From NCBI RefSeq assembly GCF_001854405.1, contig NZ_CP017718.1, positions 1,736,001-1,800,000 on the forward strand: a stretch of DNA of 64,000 nt, written 5' to 3'. Positions 50,601 to 58,693 of the stretch are shown here, piece by piece; the stretch's first letter is position 1, and each line of letters begins with the position of its first letter. The notes below the pieces were generated by a model. It made no database searches. It was not told the origin of the DNA and worked only from the letters and a program-made list of their open reading frames with translations. Position numbers and translations under genes: made by a program. Source of the stretch: Hyphomonas sp. Mor2 (GTDB taxonomy: Bacteria > Pseudomonadota > Alphaproteobacteria > Caulobacterales > Hyphomonadaceae).

Positions 50601-53051
50601 GTCGGTGGCGGTAACCGTTAGCTCGAGGGTCGCCGCCTCTTCGTGATCGAGGCTGACGCCATCGACCAGGCGAACCTGATCATCGACCACCTCAAAGCGA
50701 TCGTCTGATACGGTGTACGTAACCGTATCAGCGTCATCCGGATCGAACGATGACAGGGTACCGACGATCGCGCCGGTATCATTCTCGAGGACAGACGTCC
50801 CATCCAAAGCCAGATCACTCGGCCCTTCATTGACGTCCAGAACGTCGATGACAAACGTTTCGGTCGTGCTCAAGCCGCCCGTATCGGTGGCCGTCACAGT
50901 CAGCTCGAGAGAAGCCACCTCTTCATGATCCAGGCTGATGCCATCGACAAGGCGAACCTGTCCATCGACCACCTCAAAACGGTCATCAGAGACCGTGTAA
51001 GTTACCGTATCAGCGTCATCCGGGTCGAACGATGACAGGGTACCGACGATCGCACCTTCGTCATTCTCGAGGACAGACGTTCCATCCAAGGACAGATCAC
51101 TCGGCCCCTCATTCACATCCACCACGTCGATCGTGAACGTCTCTGTCGTGCTCAAACCGCCCGTATCGGTGGCCGTTACAGTCAGCTCGAGAGAAGCCGC
51201 CTCTTCATGATCGAGGCTGACGCCATCGACAAGACGGACTTCACCATCAACCACTTCAAAACGATCGTCTGAGACCGTATAGGTGACGCTGTCGCCAGCG
51301 TCCGGGTCGAAGGATGAAAGCGTGCCGATAACCGCGCCAGCATTGTTCTCAGAGACAGACGTCCCATCCAACGACAGATCACGCGGGCCTTCATTGACGT
51401 CCAGGACGTCGATCGTGAACGTTTCGGTCGTGCTCAAACCGCCCGTATCGGTGGCCGTCACAGTCAGCTCGAGAGAAGCCACCTCTTCATGATCCAGGCT
51501 GATGCCATCGACAAGGCGAACCTGTCCATCCACGACTTCAAAACGATCGTCTGAGACGGTGTACGTAACCGTATCAGCGTCGTCTGGGTCGAAAGAAGAA
51601 AGCGTGCCGATAACCGCACCAGCATCATTCTCGGAGACAGACGTCCCATCCAACGACAGATCACGCGGGCCTTCATTGACGTCCAGAACGTCGATGACAA
51701 ACGTTTCCGTCGTGCTCAAGCCGCCACTGTCCGTCGCCGTCACAGTAAGCTCGATCGACGCCGCCTCTTCGTGATCCAGTCTGACGCCATCGACAAGGCG
51801 AACCTGTCCATCGACCACCTCGAAGCGGTCATCGGAGACCGTGTACGTTACCGAATCCCCGGCATCCGGATCGGACGATGACAGGGTACCGACGATCGCA
51901 CCTTCGTCGTTTTCAGAAACAGACGTGCCATCCAAAGTCAGATCGCTCGGGCCTTCATTCACGTCCATCACATCGATCGTGAACGTCTCGGTCGTGCTCA
52001 AACCGCCGCTATCCGTGGCCGTGACCGTCAGCTCGATGGTCGCCGCCTCTTCATGATCCAGGCTGACGCCATCGATGAGGCGAACCTGTCCATCGACCAC
52101 CTCGAAACGGTCATCTGAGACCGTGTACGCAACCGTGTCGCCAGCGTCCGGGTCGAAGGAAGAAAGTGTGCCAATGACGGCACCCGCCTCATTTTCGGCG
52201 ACCGAAGCATTGTCCAGAGACAGGTCAGTCGGGCCCTCATTGACGTCCAGAACGTCGATGACGAACGTCTCTGTCGTGCTCAAGCCGCCACTGTCCGTGG
52301 CCGTGACGGTCAGCTCGATGGACGCCGCCTCTTCGTGATCCAGGCTCACCCCGTCTGCCAGTTGCAGGGTTCCATCGATGATTTCGAACCGGTCATCAGA
52401 TACGGTGTAGGTCACGCCTTCGTCGCCATCGGCATCGAAGGAAGACAGGGTACCGATCACCGCGCCTGGGCTGTTCTCGGCCACGCTCGTGCCATCGAGC
52501 GCGAGGTCGGTCGGGGCATCATTTGTATCGATCACATCGATGTTGAACGTCTCTGTCGTGGAGACGCCATCGCTGGTCGTGGACGTCACGGTGACTTCGA
52601 GAGCGGGCTCCGTCTCGAAATCCAGGCTCACGCCGTCCGCAAGGACCAGACGACCGTCCACGACTTCAAAGCGCGCATCAGAGACCGCATAATCCGTTTC
52701 CGCATCGGACTCTGATCCGGCTGCCGCATTCAGGCTGCCGATCACGGCGCCTTCGAGATTTTCCTCAATGGAGACCGACACCCGATTGGCCGCATCAGCC
52801 TTGCCGGAGCTTGTGGCGTCTGCCGAGCTTTCTTCCTGCTCGGACGCGGTGTGCAGGAACTCGGCGTCAGGCGTTGTGCCGAAATGCAGGTTGGCCAGCG
52901 CCATTTCGCCGGAATCGCTCACCAGGTCAGCATCGCCCTCGCCTTCCCAGGCGTCGATCTTCTTTTTCGCCGGAGCATCTCCGTAGACGAAACCCGGATC
53001 CTGATTTTGCGACTGATCGCCCGCTTTCGTTTCCGTCTTCTTGTCGGCCAC
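44634..53051 (-). CDS. Giant cadherin-repeat / LamG / RTX adhesin, type I secreted
   Basis: This is a 2805-residue surface or secreted protein. Residues 1-90 are charged and low-complexity. About 19 cadherin-like repeats follow; numbers 2-12 (residues 184-1217) are contiguous 94-residue units sharing SVxEN, FDPD, YTVSDDRFEVVDG and DHEE, typical calcium-binding positions. Three LamG/concanavalin-like modules and one jelly-roll module (NLITGGSFEEQ) are interspersed; one LamG interrupts a cadherin unit. RTX nonapeptides (GGDGNDVMTGGAGDDTF, about 2697-2722) and an aliphatic C-terminus (SNVEQIGF) form the type I secretion signal. GTG start with GAGGT upstream. No N-terminal signal peptide is present, as expected for type I export. 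It is a likely biofilm or attachment protein. Confidence 0.95.
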   Translation of the reverse strand: MADKKTETKAGDQSQNQDPGFVYGDAPAKKKIDAWEGEGDADLVSDSGEMALANLHFGTTPDAEFLHTASEQEESSADATSSGKADAANRVSVSIEENLEGAVIGSLNAAAGSESDAETDYAVSDARFEVVDGRLVLADGVSLDFETEPALEVTVTSTTSDGVSTTETFNIDVIDTNDAPTDLALDGTSVAENSPGAVIGTLSSFDADGDEGVTYTVSDDRFEIIDGTLQLADGVSLDHEEAASIELTVTATDSGGLSTTETFVIDVLDVNEGPTDLSLDNASVAENEAGAVIGTLSSFDPDAGDTVAYTVSDDRFEVVDGQVRLIDGVSLDHEEAATIELTVTATDSGGLSTTETFTIDVMDVNEGPSDLTLDGTSVSENDEGAIVGTLSSSDPDAGDSVTYTVSDDRFEVVDGQVRLVDGVRLDHEEAASIELTVTATDSGGLSTTETFVIDVLDVNEGPRDLSLDGTSVSENDAGAVIGTLSSFDPDDADTVTYTVSDDRFEVVDGQVRLVDGISLDHEEVASLELTVTATDTGGLSTTETFTIDVLDVNEGPRDLSLDGTSVSENNAGAVIGTLSSFDPDAGDSVTYTVSDDRFEVVDGEVRLVDGVSLDHEEAASLELTVTATDTGGLSTTETFTIDVVDVNEGPSDLSLDGTSVLENDEGAIVGTLSSFDPDDADTVTYTVSDDRFEVVDGQVRLVDGISLDHEEVASLELTVTATDTGGLSTTETFVIDVLDVNEGPSDLALDGTSVLENDTGAIVGTLSSFDPDDADTVTYTVSDDRFEVVDDQVRLVDGVSLDHEEAATLELTVTATDSGGLSTTETFTIDVLDVNEGPRDLSLDGTSVSENDAGVVVGTLTSFDPDDGDSITYTLSDDRFEVVDGQVRLIDGVSLDHEEAATIELTVTATDTGGLSTTETFTIDVLDVNEGPRDLALDGTSVSENDAGAVIGTLSSFDPDDGDTVTYNVSDDRFEVVDGQVRLVDGVSLDHEEAASIELTITATDSGGLSTTETFTIDILDVNEGPSDLALDGATVAENETGAVVGTLSAYDPDDGDSVTYTVSDDRFEVVDGHVRLVDGVSLDHEEAASIELTVTATDTGGLSTTETFTIDVLDVNEGPSDLALDNSSVAENDAGAVIGTLSSFDPDAGDSVTYTVSDDRFEVVEGRLQLAEGISLNHEETDSIDVTVTATDSEGASISEIFTISVEDVNEAPFNLTLTRETGVAEADFSASDGHVGNSVERLGLETDAIVFTMSFTTADDVSSTQTLFETGGSLYGTNVVIEDGMLLIYAGEGNDLELSVPINGDTAYNFALELDKDSNTIRVLLSDELPLDQMNADNSLVASMTDWTDRDYTGGNQMGVGRVGGNSSQGNTGGDFLGEIAEPGLQIFSDSTLSDVFTENGLDENTESAVVGTLSVSDPDAGDSITYTVSDDRFEVVDGELRLADGVTLDHEEASTIDVTVTATDIGGLSTSETFTVNVNDLNEAPTDLSIDNNTIDENTTEGVVGTLSVSDPDAGDTHTFHLVDGDGGPFSIDPNTGEISLVAPGIPDDSVLRIDASDADSITEDSGVRSIQDLSGEGNTIQQTDADERPGLTDDGPFGGPGLEFDGVNDRLDISDDRTLNLSSQTERSFALTIRTGDDVDSRQVIFEEGGTVNGFNFYIDGGQLYMGAWSDSNGWSFEAISIDVEPGESYSIVTVFDGASNTYTAYVNGENVGSVEVGDAMAAHSGNIGLGGIAQHTVFHDGSSSANEGYYFEGSIGEFAVFNDALSSAEVAGIDMDFRDIAPDLDFETRDSYDLTVQVTDAAGESYEEIITLNVNDLNEAPGEVTLDGNTVDENASAAVIGSVSATDPDAGDTLSYAVSDNRFEVVDGQLQLVDGVSLDHEVAETVEITITATDAGGLSSEQTFTINVADLNEAPMDLTLSSQAVAENDAGAVVGTLSAIDPDDGDSLTYSLSDDRFEVVNGEVRLVDGVSLDHEAEETIDLTVTATDENGLSTEETFTISVTDVNEAPSNLALDNTTVAENETGATVGTLTTVDPDAGDAITYTVSDARFEVVDGQLQLADGVSLNHEEVDSLDVTVTATDGAGLSTTETFTIDVTDVNEAPGDIVLTPVGGVLSLNQDGGTDDNAVSANMTDFPTDAITVEVTFTADAMPAGSGAPLFSYAGGGNWGNDVLLWAETGSGNLSVFLGGQQFRTNISNADLFDGEEHTVSFTWDQESGELIVYVDGDEAYSRTVSVSDLPSDGTVSLGQEQDSIGGGYDSRQIFEGEIAEVRIYDEALSPGDIENNAAGQTTQDGLVTHWQMNSATDGVVSDSAGNNDLVLENGADITQVAESGAPAVLENTPGAVIGTLTSSDPDAGDVVSYSVSDDRFEVVDGVLRLAEGVSLDHEAASSLDVAVTATDSGGLSSTETFTIEVVDQNEAPTMLEITPNSENLITGGSFEEQDVRSGGWRGFSEDASGNWDSANGIEVWDNLGGVAASEGNQFLELDYTNAADAISQTVNTEAGQTYTVSFDMRARGSNTTDTIEVYWNGELVGAFDPASTNWEEVSFEVTGTGAGDVLEFREAAGESDSLGAHLDNISLVEVPLTVVENDAGAVVATLSSYDPDAGDVVTYSVSDDRFEVVDGQLRLKDGVSLDYETESSVDVTVTATDTGGLETSETISIDVLDLAEDLELGDGGETYTESGKAEASVTGGDGNDVMTGGAGDDTFAGGEGNDLFIYGQDGGSDTFDGGAGWTDTIDLSDALAADAVYGEDWTITLTEGEIVSEDADSIELSDDAAGVITLDNGETIDFSNVEQIGF
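49401..52502 (-). repeat. Eleven tandem 282-bp cadherin-coding repeats
   Basis: Cadherin units 2-12 of the adhesin are exactly 94 codons each, giving 11 head-to-tail units of 282 bp. Several neighbouring units are nearly identical in DNA as well as protein, and blocks around the FEVVDGQVRLVDG and ETFTIDVLDVNEGP codons recur verbatim. This suggests recent duplication or gene conversion, and the unit number may vary between strains or be mis-assembled. Confidence 0.9.
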
Positions 53052-53376
53052 GATTTACCTCATGAGTGTTAACACCGAGGCTTTATACGCGAGAGTCCCG
53101 TATTTATCGGAAACCCCAGCCTTCAAATACAACTTAAAGTTTTAATCCTTGATACACCAATTCGAGTGACCGCTAGTAGCGCGCAATTGCCTTTATTTTC
53201 TAGCGAATTTGGCTCTGCCCACGCCGACAATGAAGGTCGCTCCCGGTCGTCTGGATCTTGATGTCGAAAAATCAGCACAGATTGATGCAACTGCAGATTT
53301 AATCTTAACCATAATTAGAAGATTAAACTCTAAGTAGATTTCTCCAAAACAATGTCTGCAAGAGAGCAAAGATCGC
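53052..53376. promoter_or_regulatory. Divergent control region of the adhesin and its exporter, with inverted repeat
   Basis: This 325-bp gap between the adhesin (minus) and the first ABC gene (plus) contains no credible gene. It is A/T-richer than its surroundings. At 53298-53327 a perfect 9-bp inverted repeat (TTTAATCTT / AAGATTAAA) brackets a 12-base centre starting AACCAT. The overlapping TTAACCAT resembles a CtrA half-site, but the second half at the proper spacing is absent. A TATAAA on the minus strand near 53080 could be the adhesin -10. Confidence 0.5.
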
Positions 53377-55110
53377 ATGAAAATCAACCCATCCCGTCTT
53401 TTCGGATCGGTTCGGACTCTTGCGTCTGATTCAAAGCCTTCATTCATGATCAAATCGTCCCACCTACCGGTTTCAGTCTATGTCAGCTCCGCCCTGGTAA
53501 ACCTGCTGGGTCTGGCTCTGCCGCTGACGATTTTGCATGTCTATGACCGGGTCCTGCCCAATCAGGCTTTCAGCACCCTGACCATGCTGGTGTTCGGTCT
53601 GATCGGCGTCGTGCTGCTCGACTGTGCTTTGCGGATCGCGCGCGGTGCCATCATGGGTTGGCGCGCCGCTTCATTCGGGCACCAGCAGTCGATGGACGCC
53701 ATAGCGAGATTGATGTCTGCCAGCCCCAGCGAATTGCAAAACACCAAAGGCAGTTCGATCATCTCTCAACTGCAAGCGCTGACGGACATGGCTGAGTATC
53801 AAGGGAGCACAGCCCGTCTGCTGCTCATTGATATTGTCTGGGTACCGATCTTTGCGATTGTGATCACCGTGATTGCGGGTCCGCTGATCGCGGTTCCAGT
53901 GGCGTTCCTGATCGCCTTTGTCGCCTATATCTCGTTTCAAACCCGGCGCTTGCGTCAGATTATCGACACACGCGAAGAAGTCGAAGAGCGCAAGTATGAT
54001 TTCATGCTGGAAACACTCCAGACCATGCAGACCGTCAAGTCGCATGCGATGGAACCCCTGATGATGCGCCGTTTCGAGCGTCTGCAATCGGCCAGCAGTC
54101 TCGAACTGAAAAAGAACGTCCTCTCCTCCCAGACCATTGCCCAGGCCGCAGGTCTGTTTGCGCTACTGATGACCATGGGCGTCGTCTTCTTCGGGGCACT
54201 GATGGTCATCGGCGGATCCTTGACCATTGGCGCTCTCGCCGCCTGCATGCTTCTGTCGTCCCAGATGATGCAGCCGATCATGCGCTCCCTGCAATCCTGG
54301 ACCCAGATCGTTCGCAATGACCACAAGATCGCCGAGGTTGAAAAGCTCTATGCTCAAATCTCCGATCAGGCACCAGTGATCGAACCGGTCGTGCGGCATC
54401 AGCCTGAATTCGCGCCGGCGGCCATTCAGATCCGTGATCTCAAGTTTCAGGGCGCAAATGACCGGGTCGTTTTCGAAGGCTTGAACCTCGACATCGCCGC
54501 CGGACAGTTTGTCGGCCTCAAAGGCATTGATGGCAGCGGTCGAAGCGTTCTCTTGCGCAGCATCATGGGGGAACTGATCCCCTCGCATGGAGACATCACG
54601 ATCGAGGGCGCAAGTCCGCGCGAGGCCCGCAACAAGGTGTCCTATGTCGGTCAGGTTCCGCAGGTCTTCCGTGGCAGCATCCTGGATAACCTGACGCTGT
54701 TCGGGACCTATACCGCCGAAGACGCCAAATGGGTCGCGGACCTGACCGGACTTTCGTCGGAGATTCACAGGCTTCCGGACGGCTTTGATACGCAGCTTCT
54801 TGGCAGTTCAAATCCGGAACTTTCGACCGCATTTTCGCAGCTGATCTGCATCGCCCGCGCGGTTGTAAGCAAGCCTGCCGTTCTGCTTCTGGATGCCTCC
54901 AATAACGGTCTGGACGCCAAAACGGAACACGCCTTCTCGCAGATGTTGCAGCATCTGACCGGCAAGGTGACGATGGTTCTGGCCACCCAGAGACCGTCTC
55001 TGCTCCGCCGTGCCGATGTCATTTTCGAACTCTCCAACAAGTCCGGACAGATTGTGACACCGACACCTGCTGCGTCGCCGGACCTGCTGATTCATGGGAG
55101 AGCTTCCTGA
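53377..55110 (+). CDS. Type I secretion ABC exporter subunit with degenerate ATPase
   Basis: This 577-residue half-transporter has a six-helix ABC membrane domain (about 25-310) and a C-terminal NBD (about 345-577). Every key ATPase motif is changed. Walker A is G-I-D-G-S-G-R-S with Arg389 for Lys, and the signature is LSTAF (482-486) for LSGGQ. Walker B is LLLDAS with Ala507 for the catalytic Glu, and the H-loop is TQRP with Gln538 for His. The membrane part resembles T1SS exporters for large RTX proteins. It overlaps the next ABC gene by 1 bp and probably forms a heterodimer with it. On its own it should not hydrolyse ATP. Confidence 0.9.
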   Translation: MKINPSRLFGSVRTLASDSKPSFMIKSSHLPVSVYVSSALVNLLGLALPLTILHVYDRVLPNQAFSTLTMLVFGLIGVVLLDCALRIARGAIMGWRAASFGHQQSMDAIARLMSASPSELQNTKGSSIISQLQALTDMAEYQGSTARLLLIDIVWVPIFAIVITVIAGPLIAVPVAFLIAFVAYISFQTRRLRQIIDTREEVEERKYDFMLETLQTMQTVKSHAMEPLMMRRFERLQSASSLELKKNVLSSQTIAQAAGLFALLMTMGVVFFGALMVIGGSLTIGALAACMLLSSQMMQPIMRSLQSWTQIVRNDHKIAEVEKLYAQISDQAPVIEPVVRHQPEFAPAAIQIRDLKFQGANDRVVFEGLNLDIAAGQFVGLKGIDGSGRSVLLRSIMGELIPSHGDITIEGASPREARNKVSYVGQVPQVFRGSILDNLTLFGTYTAEDAKWVADLTGLSSEIHRLPDGFDTQLLGSSNPELSTAFSQLICIARAVVSKPAVLLLDASNNGLDAKTEHAFSQMLQHLTGKVTMVLATQRPSLLRRADVIFELSNKSGQIVTPTPAASPDLLIHGRAS

Positions 55111-57341
55111 TGTCGATGCCCCATCCTCCAGCCGCAAATACCAACGAGCCGAGCCCGTTCGAAACCTGGCGCAAACGCATCGAATCCGAACTCGGGTTGG
55201 AGGAGCGCCAGTCCAAGGCGATTGCAGGTGACGATAGCCTGACAAGCGTGCGCCACTTCCTCGACTCGATTGGATGGTCCGGGTCCGATCGCAGATTCTT
55301 CGAAGCGCAGCCCTATATCGACGCGCTCAATGAATTGAATGCGTTGCGGACCTTCCTGTTCAATCTCGGCTTCACGACAACCCTCGCGGATGCGGGCGCA
55401 ACACCCCTGCGGCCAGCCTTCCTGCCTTGCTTCCTGCTCGATGAGACGCAGCGGCTGAAAGTGATCCGCGAGATTGACGAAGCCGGATACTGCCGCGTCT
55501 TCGATCCGGAAACAGGTCTGTTGACCACTGGCTTGCAAGCTGAGTTGCAGGGGACCTTGATCTTCCCGGAGCAAAAGTCGGATGACGACAAACCCAGCCA
55601 GCGCCGCAAGTGGACCCAAATCGCGCTGAGCGCCTTCCGCAAGGATTTGCGGATGATCTTTGCTGCCAGCTTCCTGGTCAACATGTTCCTTCTGGCCCTG
55701 CCGCTCTACATCATGAGCGTTTATGACAAGGCGATCGGAACCGGTGCGACGGATATCCTGGTCTGGCTCAGCGTCGGGATTGGCTTGATCATCTGCGCCG
55801 ACCTTGGCCTGAAAGTCATCAAGACGCGGCTTCAGGCCCGGCTGGCGGCGCGGCTCGACCAACAGGCGAGTACGGCGATCTTCCGCCAGCTCATGTTCCT
55901 ACCCCTGCCCTTTGTCGAAAACTCCGCGATTGGCGATCAGATGACCCGCATTCGTCAGATGGGCGCGTTCCGCGACGCCTTTACCGGCGCACTGGTCAAT
56001 GCGGTGTTCGATCTGCCCTTCCTGGTCCTGTTCCTGCTCGCCATCTATTTCGTGGCTGGGCCACTGGTGCTGGTTCCGGTGATCCTGATTGCCCTGTTCG
56101 CTGTACTCGCCGCCTGGTCGGTGCCTGCCAGCAATCGCGCTGTGAGCGAGGTGGGACGCGCCCGCATCGCCTTGCAGAACCTGTCCATCGAGATGGTCAC
56201 CAACCATAATCAGATCCAGAATCTGGGCTGCCAGCCCGTCTTCCTGGGCCAGTACCGGGAAGCCAGCGCAAATGCCGCCGCGGCGTCTCACAAGATGCGC
56301 CAATTCAATCTGATCAGTGAAACACTTGCCCAGGCGCTCGTGACCATTGCTGGCGTCGCAACCTTGTCCATCGGTGCGATGATGGCGGCGAGCGGGGCTC
56401 TCAGCATGGGCGGGCTCATCGCCTGTATGGCTCTGGCCTGGAAAGTCTTGAACCCGATCCGCGGGATGTTCCTGTCCGGACTGGTTCTGGGGCAGACGAT
56501 TCAGAGCTTCCAGCACATTGACCGCCTGATGGGGATCAAGCCGGAACGTGAGCCGGAAAAGGCCCCCGTCATCGCGCAGGATTTTGCCGGACAGATCGAG
56601 TTTGATCGCGTCGCCTTCCGCTTCAACAATAAGCGCCAACCAGCTCTCCGCCAGCTCTCGTTCAAGATTGAGCCGGGTGAGTTTGTCGCCATTTGCGGCC
56701 CCAGCGGCGCTGGCAAGACCACAGCGATCAAGACGCTTCTCGGCCTCTACCAGCCGCAATCCGGGCTCGTGCGGGTGGATGGGGTCAACCTACGACAGAT
56801 CAATCTCGGGGCCTGGCGGCAGAGCACTGGCACCGCCCTGGAAGTTGCTGATTTCTATCATGGCAGCATCGCCCAGAACATTCGCCTGGCCTGCCCGGAA
56901 GCGACGGACGCCGAGATCGAAGCCATCGCCCAACGGTTCGGTCTGGACGCCTATTATGGCGACGCCTTGCCGCATCGTCTCGACACGCCGATGAGCCACC
57001 AGAACCTGGTGTCCTGGCCGGACGCTCTGACCAGTCGCATTTCGCTTTGCCGGGCCTTCATCAAGGCTTCTGCGATCCGTGTTCTCGACAATCCGGCGGA
57101 CACGTTGGATGCCAATGGTGAGGCCGCGTTGATCGCGGAACTCGAACGCGCACGCGGCGCATCGACCATCATCATGACCACCCATCGCCCCAGCCTGATG
57201 CGCCTCGCCGACAAGGTGCTGTGGATCGAGGACGGCATGGTGGTCGGCTTCGATACACCGGATCTTATCGTGCCAAAATTCTTGGCGACCTACACTTCAG
57301 ACCATTCTGCACAATCCGCCCATGCAGGGAGTAAAGTATGA
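55110..57341 (+). CDS. Second type I secretion ABC exporter subunit, partly degenerate
   Basis: This 743-residue protein has an N-terminal region (about 80-165, LPCFLLDETQRLKVIREID...) resembling the non-catalytic C39-like domain of RTX exporters. A six-helix ABC membrane domain (about 185-460) and an NBD (about 500-730) follow. Walker A is intact (GPSGAGKTT, Lys536) and the H-loop His692 is present (TTHRPS). The signature is replaced by WPDAL (636-640), and Walker B reads VLDNP with Asn661 for the catalytic Glu. The usual Q-loop Gln appears as Glu (TALEVADF). Its stop overlaps the HlyD start by 4 bp. It probably pairs with the ABC protein at 53377. Confidence 0.92.
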   Translation: MSMPHPPAANTNEPSPFETWRKRIESELGLEERQSKAIAGDDSLTSVRHFLDSIGWSGSDRRFFEAQPYIDALNELNALRTFLFNLGFTTTLADAGATPLRPAFLPCFLLDETQRLKVIREIDEAGYCRVFDPETGLLTTGLQAELQGTLIFPEQKSDDDKPSQRRKWTQIALSAFRKDLRMIFAASFLVNMFLLALPLYIMSVYDKAIGTGATDILVWLSVGIGLIICADLGLKVIKTRLQARLAARLDQQASTAIFRQLMFLPLPFVENSAIGDQMTRIRQMGAFRDAFTGALVNAVFDLPFLVLFLLAIYFVAGPLVLVPVILIALFAVLAAWSVPASNRAVSEVGRARIALQNLSIEMVTNHNQIQNLGCQPVFLGQYREASANAAAASHKMRQFNLISETLAQALVTIAGVATLSIGAMMAASGALSMGGLIACMALAWKVLNPIRGMFLSGLVLGQTIQSFQHIDRLMGIKPEREPEKAPVIAQDFAGQIEFDRVAFRFNNKRQPALRQLSFKIEPGEFVAICGPSGAGKTTAIKTLLGLYQPQSGLVRVDGVNLRQINLGAWRQSTGTALEVADFYHGSIAQNIRLACPEATDAEIEAIAQRFGLDAYYGDALPHRLDTPMSHQNLVSWPDALTSRISLCRAFIKASAIRVLDNPADTLDANGEAALIAELERARGASTIIMTTHRPSLMRLADKVLWIEDGMVVGFDTPDLIVPKFLATYTSDHSAQSAHAGSKV

Positions 57342-58666
57342 CACAGGAAAAGCTTGAAACGATCAGCAAGCGCACACGGCTTGCGCTCCCGATTGAGCTC
57401 GAGGAAGGACCGGACCCGATCTATTCCCGCGCCCTGATTTTTACCATCAGCGCCCTGATTGTCGCGCTTCTGGTCTGGGCCAATTTTGCCAAGGTGCGTG
57501 AGCTTTCAGTGGCCGCCGGTGAAATCGTGCCGAGCGCGCCGATCTATGAGATGTCGCACATTGAGGGCGGCATTGTCGAAACGGTGTTCGTCACCGAAGG
57601 ACAAACGGTTTCCGCTGGCGATCCCTTGCTCAAACTTCGCCCAGAGACGTCGCGCGGCGAATTGCAGCAACTGACAGCACAAAACGTGGCGCTGGAGATT
57701 GCGGCTGAGCGTCTGGACGCGATCCTGCAGAACCGCCAACCCGATTTCGATCGGTTCACGCCGACCTGGCAGACATTGGTTGAAGAGGAACAGAACCTCT
57801 ACACCCAATCCATCGCTGAACATGCCGCGGGCCGCCGTGCCCTCGAGCAACAATTGCGTGTCGCCACAACCGAGCGTGACACCGCGACCAGCAGCATTGC
57901 TTCCAAGCGGCAACAAGCCCGCGCGGCGAAAGAGCAATTTGAAATTCAGGAAACGCTGTTCGCGCAAGAATTTACGTCTCGCCTGCAATATCTGGACGCC
58001 GAGTCGCGCTGGTTGAGCGCCGAGGAAGACCTGAACGAAGCCCGCGCCCGTGCCGAACAATCAGACGCGGAAATCACAAGGCTTGAATCTGAACTCAGAA
58101 AGATGCGCGCCGGCTTCCGCCGAGACGCCTCGACCAAGCGGACCGAGATCGCGGCGCAGCTGGCAGAGCTTCAAAAGCCACTCGAATCCCTGAACTTCAT
58201 CGCCGACAATATGACCGTCACGGCACCGACCGATGGGCGGATCAAGAAGATCCACGTCGCCGGCATGGGCAGCGTGGTGGGGCGCGGTGAAATCCTGTTT
58301 GATATTCTTCCGGCGGACGCACCTTTGATCGCCGAGGTGCAGATCAAACCGCAGGACATCGCCAATGTCTCGATCGGTCAGGAAACCGATCTGGTCATCT
58401 CCAGCTATGATCCAAATCGCTTTGGCAAAGTGGCGGGCGAGATTGCCTTTATCTCTCCCGGCTCGTTCGTCGATGAGGTGACCGGCGAGGTCTACTTCCT
58501 GGCCCGGGTCAAGTTTGACGCCCCGACCATCGGAACAGGTCGCTATGTCGGCCAGCTCGCCACCGGGATGACCGTGTCGGCTGAGATCGTCACCCAGCGG
58601 CGGTCAATCATGGAATACTTCCTGAAGCCCGTCTCTCGCTCTGTCGATATGGCCTTCGCCAACTAG
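57338..58666 (+). CDS. HlyD-family type I secretion periplasmic adaptor
   Basis: This 442-residue adaptor has one N-terminal membrane helix (about 30-50, IFTISALIVALLVWANFA). It has the HlyD segments PSAPIYEMSHIEGGIVETVFV and VTAPTDGRIKKIHVAGMGSVV, and a long coiled coil between them (about 105-290, rich in Glu, Gln and Arg heptads). The C-terminal half carries the beta-barrel LVISSYDPNRFGKVAGEIAFIS. It bridges the ABC pair and the TolC protein at 43348. It is translationally coupled to the second ABC gene and ends the secretion operon. Confidence 0.94.
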   Translation: MTQEKLETISKRTRLALPIELEEGPDPIYSRALIFTISALIVALLVWANFAKVRELSVAAGEIVPSAPIYEMSHIEGGIVETVFVTEGQTVSAGDPLLKLRPETSRGELQQLTAQNVALEIAAERLDAILQNRQPDFDRFTPTWQTLVEEEQNLYTQSIAEHAAGRRALEQQLRVATTERDTATSSIASKRQQARAAKEQFEIQETLFAQEFTSRLQYLDAESRWLSAEEDLNEARARAEQSDAEITRLESELRKMRAGFRRDASTKRTEIAAQLAELQKPLESLNFIADNMTVTAPTDGRIKKIHVAGMGSVVGRGEILFDILPADAPLIAEVQIKPQDIANVSIGQETDLVISSYDPNRFGKVAGEIAFISPGSFVDEVTGEVYFLARVKFDAPTIGTGRYVGQLATGMTVSAEIVTQRRSIMEYFLKPVSRSVDMAFAN

Positions 58667-58693
58667 GCTGAACCCGCTGGGTCGCAGCCCGGC

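Noticed and set aside
49401-52502. Regular repeats that could suggest a CRISPR or other DNA repeat array
   Set aside because: The period is 282 bp, in frame, with coding conservation of cadherin motifs; there are no short repeats with unique spacers.
53298-53327. CtrA-type binding site in the adhesin control region
   Set aside because: Only a TTAACCAT half-like sequence is present; the partner TTAA at the 7-bp spacing is missing. Only the inverted repeat is retained.
53193-53453. 86-codon minus-strand frame upstream of and overlapping the first ABC gene
   Set aside because: It is antisense to the start of the ABC gene, low in recognisable content, and crosses the divergent control region.
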